Translations under genes and position numbers: made by a program
The notes under the pieces: model-generated
Told to the model about the DNA's origin: nothing
The model's database searches: none
Seen by the model: the letters and a program-made list of their open reading frames with translations, nothing else
Shown: positions 50,113 to 57,812 of the stretch, piece after piece
Layout: every line of letters begins with the position of its first letter
How positions within the stretch are numbered: position 1 is the stretch's first letter
Assembly: GCA_031288555.1 (NCBI GenBank)
Contig: JAITRE010000001.1
Coordinates: 26,763-90,762, forward strand
Direction: 5' to 3'
Origin: Oscillospiraceae bacterium
GTDB lineage: Bacteria; Bacillota; Clostridia; Oscillospirales; Acutalibacteraceae
DNA length: 64,000 nucleotides

Positions 50113-51495
50113 ATGGGGTTTCGTTTGTGTGCAAAAAAAGATATAAAAAAAATAGTGTCGCTTTGTAAAGCGAGGGGTTTTGTTTATGCAAATTCAGAAA
50201 TATATGGTGGTCTTTCCAACACTTGGGATTATGGTCCTTTGGGGGTTCTTTTAAAAAATAATATTAAGGCAGCTTTTTTAAAAAAATTTGTCCAAGAAAA
50301 TGAGTATAATTTACAAATTGATACAGCAATACTTATGAATCCAAAAGTTTGGGAAGTTTCTGGGCATATAAGTCAATTTTCTGATCCTTTAATAGATTGT
50401 CGAAGTTGTAAAACAAGGCATCGCGCAGATAAATTAATTAAAGAACTTAATTTGGGTAATTTTGATGATATGTCTTTGAGCGAAATGTCAGAATTTATTA
50501 AAAACAATAAAATTAAATGCCCGAATTGCGGTAACGTTGATTTTACAAGTGTGAGAAACTTTAACCTTATGTTTAAAACTTTTCAAGGAATAACTGAAGA
50601 TAAAAAAGATGAAATTTATCTAAGGCCTGAAACTGCTCAAGGTATTTTTGTAAATTTTTTAAATATTTTAAGAACAACAAGAAGAAAAATACCCTTTGGT
50701 GTAGTTCAAATAGGTAAATCTTTTAGAAATGAAATAACTCCAGGGAATTTTATATTTCGTACAAGAGAATTTGAACAGATGGAATTAGAGTTTTTTTGCA
50801 AACCCAAAGAAAGTTTTAAGTGGCTTGAATATTGGAAAAATTTTTGCAAAAACTGGCTTTTAAGCTTAAAAATTTTTCCACAAAATATACGTTTTAAAGA
50901 TCATTCGGAAAAAGAACTTTCTCATTATTCAAAAGTTGCGACCGATATAGAATTTTTGTTTCCTTTTGGTTGGGGAGAGTTGTGGGGAATAGCACACAGA
51001 GGTAGCTTTGATCTTACGAATCATCAACGAGTTTCTAAAAAAAAATTAGAAGTATTTGATGAAAAAGAAAATTTAGAATATTTGCCTGAAGTAATAGAAC
51101 CTTCTTTGGGTCTTGATAGAGTTTTCCTTGCTTTAATTTGTAATGCTTATGAAGAGGAAAATGTGAAGGAAGAAACAAGAGTGGTTTTAAAGCTTCATAA
51201 ATTTTTAGCTCCGTTTAAGGCTGCTGTTTTGCCACTTTCTAAAAAATTATCTAGCAAAGCTTACAATCTTTTTCTTTTATTGTCAAAAAAGTTTCAACTT
51301 GTTTACGATGAAACAGGTTCTATTGGTAAGCGTTATAGAAGGCAAGATGAAATAGGAACGCCTTTTTGTATAACGTATGATTTTGACAGCGAAAAAGAAA
51401 ATACAGTTACTATTAGAGACAGAGACACCATGAAACAAACAAGAGTAAAAATAGAAGAAGTAGAACCCTATATTACGGATGAAATTTGTTTTTAA
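50113..51495 (+). CDS. glyS: Glycyl-tRNA synthetase, homodimeric type
   Basis: About 460 residues of the class II alpha2 enzyme (eukaryote/archaea-like single chain). SEIYGGLSNTWDYGPLG near the start, zinc-type CRSCKTRHRADK and CPNCGNVDF, motif 2 GKSFRNEITPGNFIFRTREF, and motif 3 EPSLGLDRVFLAL are plain; the anticodon-binding domain closes the protein. Start uncertain: ATG 50113 abuts the AAGG, TTG 50125 sits better after GGATGGGG; the upstream ATG 50083 is not family-like. No T-box leader was found upstream. Confidence 0.94.
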   Translation: MGFRLCAKKDIKKIVSLCKARGFVYANSEIYGGLSNTWDYGPLGVLLKNNIKAAFLKKFVQENEYNLQIDTAILMNPKVWEVSGHISQFSDPLIDCRSCKTRHRADKLIKELNLGNFDDMSLSEMSEFIKNNKIKCPNCGNVDFTSVRNFNLMFKTFQGITEDKKDEIYLRPETAQGIFVNFLNILRTTRRKIPFGVVQIGKSFRNEITPGNFIFRTREFEQMELEFFCKPKESFKWLEYWKNFCKNWLLSLKIFPQNIRFKDHSEKELSHYSKVATDIEFLFPFGWGELWGIAHRGSFDLTNHQRVSKKKLEVFDEKENLEYLPEVIEPSLGLDRVFLALICNAYEEENVKEETRVVLKLHKFLAPFKAAVLPLSKKLSSKAYNLFLLLSKKFQLVYDETGSIGKRYRRQDEIGTPFCITYDFDSEKENTVTIRDRDTMKQTRVKIEEVEPYITDEICF

Positions 51496-51549
51496 TCTTT
51501 TATATAAAATATTGAGTATTTTTTTCTTTTATAAGGGAATTATACCAAC

Positions 51550-51680
51550 AGTGGATTAGCTATAAAATCACAAGATATTTTATAAAATTTTAAATTTCTG
51601 TGATACTATTAATTTAAAAATATTTAAATTTATTGTTTTTATAAGTTTATTCTTTATAAATCCAATTTAGCTAGTCCACT
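51550..51680. repeat. 131-bp element bounded by inverted repeats
   Basis: AGTGGATTAGCTA (51550-51562) and TAGCTAGTCCACT (51668-51680) pair over 13 bp with one G-U. Inside, ATCACA and TGTGAT (about 51567 and 51599) form a further short stem. It lies in the gap between glyS and two small genes. It may be a structured RNA, a terminator-like fold or a miniature mobile element; the flanks show no obvious target duplication. Confidence 0.45.
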
Positions 51681-51786
51681 TTTAAATATGTAGAGATCTG
51701 TAAAAACAAAATATGCATATTGTTTTTTGAAGTTTAATTAATTTTATTGAGTAAAATTTTTATTTTTGACAGAAAGGATGGTGTTT

Positions 51787-52011
51787 ATGTCTATTCATAA
51801 AATAAAGGAAATAATTGAAAAAGACAAAAAAACATTACACAGAACAGGACATTTTATAAGAAGACTTATTTCTATAATTTTTTTAAAAAGAAGAATTATG
51901 AAGAAAATTAAACATAAAAGAAAAAATGCAATTATTGATATTTTGTCTGCATCTGCGTTTGTTTTGTTTTTAATAGTATTTGTTGCTGTTGTTGAGGCTT
52001 CTGAGAGGTAA
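51787..52011 (+). CDS. Small basic membrane protein, unknown
   Basis: 74 residues. The first half is very basic (MSIHKIKEIIEKDKKTLHRT, then several KR/KK clusters), the second half is one hydrophobic span (IIDILSASAFVLFLIVFVAVV) with a short acidic end. ATG 51787 has AAAGGA 8 nt upstream. It is followed 63 bp later by another tiny membrane protein. No family recognised; a single-pass protein with a cytoplasmic basic domain is likely. Confidence 0.6.
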   Translation: MSIHKIKEIIEKDKKTLHRTGHFIRRLISIIFLKRRIMKKIKHKRKNAIIDILSASAFVLFLIVFVAVVEASER

Positions 52012-52074
52012 GTTATAAAAGTTAGATTTAAATTAAATTATTTAATAAAAATTTTTAACGAGCGAAAGGTTTTG

Positions 52075-52341
52075 ATGTATATGTATTTATTAAAAGAATT
52101 GTTGCTGGGAAATCATCATAAAAAGAGCGCACATGCAAAAGGAGTTTTTGTTTCTGTTCTCATGTTTTTCTTGGCCATTGCTGTTTACGTAGCATACAAA
52201 ACCATGAATATAAATTGCCTGTGTTGTTTAAATTGTAAAGGAAAACGCTGCGATTGTGATTTAGAAAAAAACTTTGGAAACAGCGAAAACGAAAGTAGAG
52301 ATTATTTAAAATCTGTTTCTGAAACAGACCGTGACGAATAG
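52075..52341 (+). CDS. Small cysteine-rich single-span membrane protein, unknown
   Basis: 88 residues: short His/Lys-containing start (GNHHKKSAHAKG), one membrane span (VFVSVLMFFLAIAVYVAY) and, just after it, a cysteine cluster CLCCLNCKGKRCDC with six cysteines, then an acidic tail. The cysteines could bind metal or form disulfides outside the cell. ATG 52075 follows AAAGG. It sits between the 74-residue protein and the TSUP pair, possibly one operon. Not recognised. Confidence 0.6.
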   Translation: MYMYLLKELLLGNHHKKSAHAKGVFVSVLMFFLAIAVYVAYKTMNINCLCCLNCKGKRCDCDLEKNFGNSENESRDYLKSVSETDRDE

Positions 52342-52444
52342 TATATAAAAAAAGACTTATTTTTAAAACTGAATTTTTACAAAAAATAAAAATTTGTTTT
52401 TGCAAAAAGGAGGTATTTGAGTTATTTTAAAAAAATTTTATCCG

Positions 52445-52777
52445 TTGATAGCCGGCCTTTTAGCTGGTGTGATAAATGGGATGTTGGGTGCTGGCAGTGG
52501 AAACGTGATTGTTCCCTTTTTAGAAAAATATGGAATCGAAGAAAGAAAAGCTCACGCAACGTCTGTTTTTATTGTATTTTTCTTTTGTGTTTGCAGCTCT
52601 TTTTTTTATTTTAACACAGGCCAATTGAATTTTAAAGAAGCCTTGCCCTATGCAATTTGCGGAATTCCCGGAGCTTTTATAGGAACTTTTATACTTTCTA
52701 AAATAAACCAAACTCTTCTTAGAAGAATATTTTCTATCTTTGTAATTTGGGCAGGAAGTAGGATGCTATTCAAATGA
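52445..52777 (+). CDS. TSUP (TauE/SafE) half-transporter, first half; possible frameshift at its start
   Basis: 110 residues from TTG 52445, with four hydrophobic segments and the TauE/SafE motif AGVINGMLGAGSGNVIVP. The family is a sulfite/organosulfonate or other anion exporter-importer group; half-size proteins in tandem are known in Clostridia. Odd point: the only good ribosome site (AAGGAGG at 52407-52413) serves TTG 52417 in a different frame. Removing one A from the A7 run at 52429-52435 would join that start to this frame giving MSYFKKFYPLIAGLLAG, a family-like N-terminus. The stop overlaps the next start (ATGA). Confidence 0.75.
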   Translation: MIAGLLAGVINGMLGAGSGNVIVPFLEKYGIEERKAHATSVFIVFFFCVCSSFFYFNTGQLNFKEALPYAICGIPGAFIGTFILSKINQTLLRRIFSIFVIWAGSRMLFK

Positions 52778-53127
52778 ATTATATTCCTTATATATGTGCG
52801 GGAGTTATTTCGGGAATATTTGCATCTATGGGAGTTGGCGGAAACGGCATATTAATAATGTATCTTACTCTTTTTCTCGGAATGTCTCAAAGAATGTCGC
52901 AAGGAATAGGCTTATTTTTTTTTATTCCAGTAGCAGCGGTTTCAACTGTAATATATGTTGCAAAAAAACTTATAGTTTGGAAAATTGCTGTTCCTTGCAT
53001 ATTGATAGGTGTAATTGGAAGTTTTTTAGGGTTTTATTTAGGAGGATTAATAGACCAAAAACTGCTTTCTAAGATATTTGGAGGTATTTTTTTAATAACC
53101 GGAATTACACAATTTATAAAAAAATAA
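52774..53127 (+). CDS. TSUP (TauE/SafE) half-transporter, second half
   Basis: 117 residues, four spans, with the repeat motif AGVISGIFASMGVGGNGILIMYL paralogous to the first half. It overlaps the previous gene by 4 bp, so both are made together and probably form a heterodimeric eight-span carrier. Substrate unknown (family: sulfite, taurine-derived or other organic anions). Confidence 0.85.
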   Translation: MNYIPYICAGVISGIFASMGVGGNGILIMYLTLFLGMSQRMSQGIGLFFFIPVAAVSTVIYVAKKLIVWKIAVPCILIGVIGSFLGFYLGGLIDQKLLSKIFGGIFLITGITQFIKK

Positions 53128-53142
53128 AAACTATTGTATAAG

Positions 53143-53214
53143 TTAATTTACTTTAAGTGTGCAAATATTTTTAAGAAATTAATTTACTTTAAAGGTGCAA
53201 ATATTTTTTAAAGT
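53143..53214. repeat. Two tandem 36-bp repeats
   Basis: TTAATTTACTTTAAGTGTGC begins one copy at 53143 and nearly the same sequence begins the second at 53179, both continuing AAATATTTTT; a partial third starts at 53214. Only two copies and no spacers, so not a CRISPR array. Confidence 0.7.
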
Positions 53215-53373
53215 TAATTTTTATTGCTTTTTATTAAAAAGTTTTTAAATAAAACTATTAAAAAATAAAATGCATCTTTAAGGAAGTTTTATTAAATTTT
53301 TTTATTTGCAAATAAATTATTAATTATGCTAAAATGTTATTAGTTTTTATTACATAATTTAAATAAGTATTAA

Positions 53374-53772
53374 ATGGGAAAAATTACTAAAAAAATGAAT
53401 TCACAAGAACGACAACTGCGGATTTTAATTTCTATTGCTTGTATCTTATGTTCTTTTGTAATATTTTATAATATTTTTTTTGTTCCCGAAATAGCTGCGC
53501 CAACCGTTGTTTATATAGACAAAAACGAGCAAACTGTTGAAAATCGGGAATTTTCAGAAGAACACAATGAGATGCAAAATGAAAAAATTAATATTAATTT
53601 AGCTAGTGAAGAAGAGCTGTCTAAGCTTCCTGGAATTGGCAATCAAACTGCTAAAAAAATAATTGAAAAACGCAAAGAAATTAATAATTTTAAAAGCATA
53701 GAGAATATTAAAGAAATTTCCGGGATAGGAGAAAAGAAATTTGAAAGAATAAAAAATTTAATTTGTGTTTAG
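53374..53772 (+). CDS. ComEA-like helix-hairpin-helix DNA-binding protein
   Basis: 132 residues: basic start, one membrane span (residues 17-35, ILISIACILCSFVIFYNIFF), linker, then two helix-hairpin-helix motifs (INLASEEELSKLPGIGNQTAKKIIEKR and IKEISGIGEKKFERIK). This is the layout of ComEA, the membrane DNA receptor of competence, but comEC is not next to it. ATG 53374 lacks a clear ribosome site; ATG 53395 is an alternative. Its stop is 6 bp from that of the convergent phosphatase. Confidence 0.82.
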   Translation: MGKITKKMNSQERQLRILISIACILCSFVIFYNIFFVPEIAAPTVVYIDKNEQTVENREFSEEHNEMQNEKININLASEEELSKLPGIGNQTAKKIIEKRKEINNFKSIENIKEISGIGEKKFERIKNLICV

Positions 53773-53778
53773 CAAATG

Positions 53779-55836
53779 TTATTTTTTTAAATTTTTTATA
53801 GTAAACGAGAGCATGGTGATATCGTCTGACTGTTCTGCTTTTCCTACAAAATCTTTAATAGACCTTGAAACAAACTCAAGCAATTCTTTAGGGGTTTTTT
53901 TGTTGGCGTCATTGCTGTTTAAAACGCTTATTAGCTTTTCGTTTGAGTAAAGTTCTTGTTTTTCGTTAAGAGCTTCAGTAACTCCGTCTGTGTAGAAAAA
54001 CAGTGTATCTCCTTGGCTCAACGTCATTTCTTCATCTTTATACTTCATGTCGGGAAAACCGGCAAGCACGAACTTAACTTTTGTTTTTATCCATTCAAAA
54101 TTTTTTTCTTTTCTACATAAAAGCGGAAAATTATGCCCCGCATTTGAATATGTTAGGACTCCTGTTTTTATGTTTAAAATTGACATAAAACAAGTCAAAA
54201 ACATTTCTGCTCCGTTATTTTCGTAAAGTCTGTTATTAATTTTTTCAAGAACCTTGCTAGGAGGTAAACCGCTTTGGCTGTGGTCTTTTATTAATGTTTT
54301 GGCTATGACCATAAATAAAGCGGACGGTACTCCCTTCCCCGAAACGTCGGCTATTACAAAAGCCATATTATCTTCATCAACAAAGAAAAAATCATAAAAG
54401 TCTCCGCCAACTTCTTTTGCAGGATCCATTGAAGCAAATATATCTATTTCATTACGATTAGGAAATGCGGGAAATACACAAGGAAGCATTGATTTTTGTA
54501 TAGTTTTAGCAACATTTAATTCAACACTTAGTTTGCTTTTTTCCGTCATTACTTTTACCACTTTGTCTATTTGATCCTGAAGTTTTACGGCCATATTGTT
54601 AAAAGATGTTGCCAAACCACCAATTTCATCTTTTGAATTTACCTTTATGCTGTGATTAAGATTTCCCTTACTTATAACTTTTACTCCGTCTTCTAAAGTT
54701 TTAACAGGATTTGTTATAGAGTTAGATACTTTTTTTGAAACCAACAAAGCAAGCGCGCTAACAATTAAACCTAAAATTAAACTAAGCAATATTTGGCTTT
54801 TAATTTGTGAGCTTATATCTTCTTGATTTTTTTTATTTACTTGTGCAACGCAGTTTTTAATAAGATTTGCAGGTTTTATTATCTCGTCGGAATCTAAGAT
54901 CACGCCGAGTTTCCAATTCGTGCTTGAAACTGTTGAAAATCCTGCAATGAACCCCTGTTCTATAAAGCTTCCAGACGACTCTTTCGAAGATTTCATAGTT
55001 TTAAGTAATTTTTCTTTTTTATCTTTTTCAATTATTTCATCAAGACTAGTATTTTCTTTTGAACCTATTATAAAATTTTCATCCTTATCTAGCAAAAATG
55101 AATATTTCAACATTTTTGAATCTTGACTAAGAATATCTTTGCAAATTGTAATTATTTCTACATCTTCCTCGACAACTCCAGCTAATTTTCCATCAGGCCA
55201 GTAAACAGGAGCAGAACATGTAACCATAGGGTTTTTGCTTATTAAGTCGGTATATACTTGTGTCCAGGAAATATCCTTTTTTTCTACAGCTTCTTTATAC
55301 CAATTTCTTTCTCTTCTATCTATTGAAGAGCTTGAACTATAATCAACGACAGAATTTGACAATAAAAATCCGCTTTGAGAAGCATAAAAAACCCTAGTGT
55401 TATTGTGGTTTGAAAGCACATTGTTTATATATTTTTCAATAATTTTAACACAATTATATTCTTTTTCTATATCTTTAAAATTAATTCCTTGGTTTAAAAG
55501 AAAATTGTTGGCTTTGTAACCCGTTTGATCAGGATTATATATTTTATATAAATCTTCTAAAAACGACTTCATGGTTAAAACGTCGTTTGAAATTTCCATT
55601 AATCTGCTGTCGACATTTTTCCCATAAGATTCATTGCTAATAATTGCAAATTTTTCGCCGTAATCTCCTACAGAATTTAATACTGTATTGTAGATACTCT
55701 CGCTTTGAGCAGATTGATTTGTAATTAAATCTTTTTTAACTCTAAAAAGTTTTGCAAAACTTACAAAAATCATAAAAACAAGAGAAGCTAAACAAAGAAC
55801 AAACGTTGAAAGAAAAATTTTTTTCCCTATTTTCAC
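53779..55836 (-). CDS. Membrane sensor PP2C phosphatase (Cache-HAMP-SpoIIE)
   Basis: 685 residues. A signal-anchor (residues 8-28), an extracytoplasmic sensor of the Cache type (about 35-340, with RNWYKEAVEKKDISWTQVYTD and VEEDVEI), a second span (about 345-367), HAMP linker (NSITNPVKTLEDGVKVISKG), then a SpoIIE/RsbU-type PP2C domain (DPAKEVGGDFYDFFFVDE, VIADVSGKGVPSALFM, SNAGHNFP, FFYTDGVTEA, SDDITMLSF). Acidic metal ligands are present. It likely dephosphorylates an anti-sigma antagonist in response to an external ligand. No STAS or anti-sigma gene is adjacent. Confidence 0.9.
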   Translation of the reverse strand: MKIGKKIFLSTFVLCLASLVFMIFVSFAKLFRVKKDLITNQSAQSESIYNTVLNSVGDYGEKFAIISNESYGKNVDSRLMEISNDVLTMKSFLEDLYKIYNPDQTGYKANNFLLNQGINFKDIEKEYNCVKIIEKYINNVLSNHNNTRVFYASQSGFLLSNSVVDYSSSSSIDRRERNWYKEAVEKKDISWTQVYTDLISKNPMVTCSAPVYWPDGKLAGVVEEDVEIITICKDILSQDSKMLKYSFLLDKDENFIIGSKENTSLDEIIEKDKKEKLLKTMKSSKESSGSFIEQGFIAGFSTVSSTNWKLGVILDSDEIIKPANLIKNCVAQVNKKNQEDISSQIKSQILLSLILGLIVSALALLVSKKVSNSITNPVKTLEDGVKVISKGNLNHSIKVNSKDEIGGLATSFNNMAVKLQDQIDKVVKVMTEKSKLSVELNVAKTIQKSMLPCVFPAFPNRNEIDIFASMDPAKEVGGDFYDFFFVDEDNMAFVIADVSGKGVPSALFMVIAKTLIKDHSQSGLPPSKVLEKINNRLYENNGAEMFLTCFMSILNIKTGVLTYSNAGHNFPLLCRKEKNFEWIKTKVKFVLAGFPDMKYKDEEMTLSQGDTLFFYTDGVTEALNEKQELYSNEKLISVLNSNDANKKTPKELLEFVSRSIKDFVGKAEQSDDITMLSFTIKNLKK

Positions 55837-56416
55837 AGCAGTACCTCATTTTGTTTGTTTTATTTAATGGTTGCAAGTTTAGTAATAATTAAAAAATCAG
55901 ATGAAAATAAGCTTTAAGATTTTTTAAAATTTCAATAAACAGTATTTCCTAAAATCTTTTAAATACCAATAAGTTTGCGTTTAATATTTTGATTTTTTAA
56001 GTTTAAAGTTTTATTGAAAAAAATTTATGTTCGATGTAAAGATATATTTAAAGAGTAAAAATAAAAAAATTAGTTTTTAATTCTTGAAATAACACAACGA
56101 AAATTGTTTTTAAATAAATTTTAAAAAGTTTTAAATTCAAGTATTATCAAAATTTTAAAAAGCAGAAAAATCTTAATAAATAAAATAAGAGCCAAAATGG
56201 CTCTTTTTATTTTTGTAATTTGCAAATTGTTAATATATTTTTGCTTTTATAGCTAAATACTATAAACAATATTTTCAAAAAAGTTAATTTTTACAAACTT
56301 ATAAACGAATAGTTTGGTTTTACAAAATGTCTATAAAAATAAATTTATTAAAAATCAAGATATTTGTTTAAAATATAAAGTGTTTTAAATTACTTAAAAA
56401 ATTTTTTGATATCTTA
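55837..56416. other. Spacer between ackA and the PP2C gene
   Basis: 580 bp with one clear terminator (56187-56205). No coding frame or other structure was noticed. Confidence 0.45.
56187..56205 (-). terminator. Rho-independent terminator downstream of ackA
   Basis: AAGAGCC (56187-56193), loop AAAAT, GGCTCTT (56199-56205), with T-rich sequence on both sides (TTTTTATTTTT on the plus strand; TTATTTTATTT on the minus). The only genes around are minus-strand, so it likely ends the ackA transcript. Confidence 0.8.
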
Positions 56417-57628
56417 CTAAGCTTCATTTAAAATAGTTTTTTGAGCTTCTCTTGCTATCATTAACTCCTCGTTTGTTGGTATTACAAATACTGCAATTTT
56501 AGAATTTTTTGTAGATATCACGCCCTGTTTTCTCTCTACGGTTGTTTTGTTTAATTTTTTGTCTATTTCTATACCTAAATATTTAAAATTCTCAAAAATT
56601 TCTTCTCTTAATTTCCAATAATTTTCACCAATGCCAGCGGTGAATATTATAGCGTCACAACCGTTCATCAACGCCACATAAGCACCTATTAATTTTATAA
56701 TTTGGTGTTTTAATATATTACAAGCAAGGATTGACTTTTCATGTCCTTCATTTGCTGCTTTTTTTACATCTCGAACATCGCTTGATATTCCAGAAACTCC
56801 TAAAAATCCTGATTGTTTGTTTAATATATTTTCTACTTCTTTTGAAGAGAGTCCTTCTTCTTTTTGCAAAAACGTGATAATTGATGGGTCAATTGCGCCA
56901 GATCTTGTGCTCATTATAAGACCGTCAAGAGGAGTGAATCCCATGCTAGTGTCTACAACTTTAAAGTTTTTTACAGAAGCAATGGATGATCCACTTCCAA
57001 GATGACAACTGATCAATTTTAAAGTTTTTACATCTTTGTTCATCATTTTTGCACATTTTTCGCAAACAAATTTATGCGAGAGCCCGTGAAAACCGTAACG
57101 GCGTATTTTATATTTTTTATAGTATTTATAAGGAATCGAAAACATAAAAGCACTCGGATTCATACTGCTGTGAAAAGCGGTGTCGAACACAGCAACTTCT
57201 TTTTTGGATTTGCCAAGAATTTCTTGACAAGCCCTTATAGTTTCTATTTGCATTTTGTTATGCAATGGTGCTAAATGTGATACACTATCTATTTTTTCTA
57301 TAACATCCGAGTTTATTATAATAGATTTGTCAAAAAATACACCGCCATGAGCTATTCTATGCCCAATAGCTGCAATTTTCTCTAAAGATGTAACAACACC
57401 TACTTTTTTATCTGATAAAATACGAACTATTTCTCCTATAGCTTCTTTGTGGTTTTTTATTTCGATTTTTAATTTTGTTTTTCTAAAAGCTGAAGTTACA
57501 TACGAAAAAAAACTTTCTTTTGAACCAATTTTATCACAGCTACCTTTTGCTACAATAATTTCGTTTTTCATATTTATTAATCCATATTTCAAAGAAGAGC
57601 TACCTGCGTTTATGGCCAAGATGTTCAT
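56417..57628 (-). CDS. ackA: Acetate kinase
   Basis: 403 residues of the acetate kinase family: MNILAINAGSSSLKYGLI, GHRIAHGG, VFDTAFHSSM, HLGSGSSIASV, TRSGAIDPSI and a C-terminal IPTNEELMIAREA. It makes ATP from acetyl phosphate, the last step of acetate fermentation. Catalytic Asn, Arg, Asp and His motifs appear intact. pta is not next to it. The tRNA-Arg gene lies upstream in the opposite direction. Confidence 0.96.
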   Translation of the reverse strand: MNILAINAGSSSLKYGLINMKNEIIVAKGSCDKIGSKESFFSYVTSAFRKTKLKIEIKNHKEAIGEIVRILSDKKVGVVTSLEKIAAIGHRIAHGGVFFDKSIIINSDVIEKIDSVSHLAPLHNKMQIETIRACQEILGKSKKEVAVFDTAFHSSMNPSAFMFSIPYKYYKKYKIRRYGFHGLSHKFVCEKCAKMMNKDVKTLKLISCHLGSGSSIASVKNFKVVDTSMGFTPLDGLIMSTRSGAIDPSIITFLQKEEGLSSKEVENILNKQSGFLGVSGISSDVRDVKKAANEGHEKSILACNILKHQIIKLIGAYVALMNGCDAIIFTAGIGENYWKLREEIFENFKYLGIEIDKKLNKTTVERKQGVISTKNSKIAVFVIPTNEELMIAREAQKTILNEA

Positions 57629-57733
57629 TAAAATCTCCTTTTGTATAGCTTTAAAACAAAACTATATAGTGATTTTTATTGACTTTTTACAATCACTGCC
57701 TGATAATTGTATTTAAATGATTTTAATAAAACT

Positions 57734-57808
57734 GCCTCTGTAGTTCAAAGGATAGAACAAGGTCCTCCTAAGACTTAGATATTGGTTCAATTCCGATCAG
57801 GGGCACCA
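57734..57808 (+). tRNA. tRNA-Arg (CCU anticodon)
   Basis: 75 nt cloverleaf including encoded CCA. Acceptor GCCTCTG pairs with CAGGGGC; anticodon stem AGGTC/GACTT with loop CTCCTAA gives anticodon CCU (reads AGG); T arm ATTGG-TTCAATT-CCGAT. It ends 4 bp before the stop side of the DEAD-box helicase gene on the other strand. Confidence 0.93.
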
Positions 57809-57812
57809 GTTT

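Noticed and set aside
52417..52614. 65-codon open frame starting at TTG 52417 as a gene of its own
   Set aside because: After the A7 run it reads the TSUP gene out of frame; only its first six codons are likely meaningful, as the displaced start of the TSUP half.
53143..53214. CRISPR-like repeats
   Set aside because: Only two directly abutting copies, no spacers and no cas genes.
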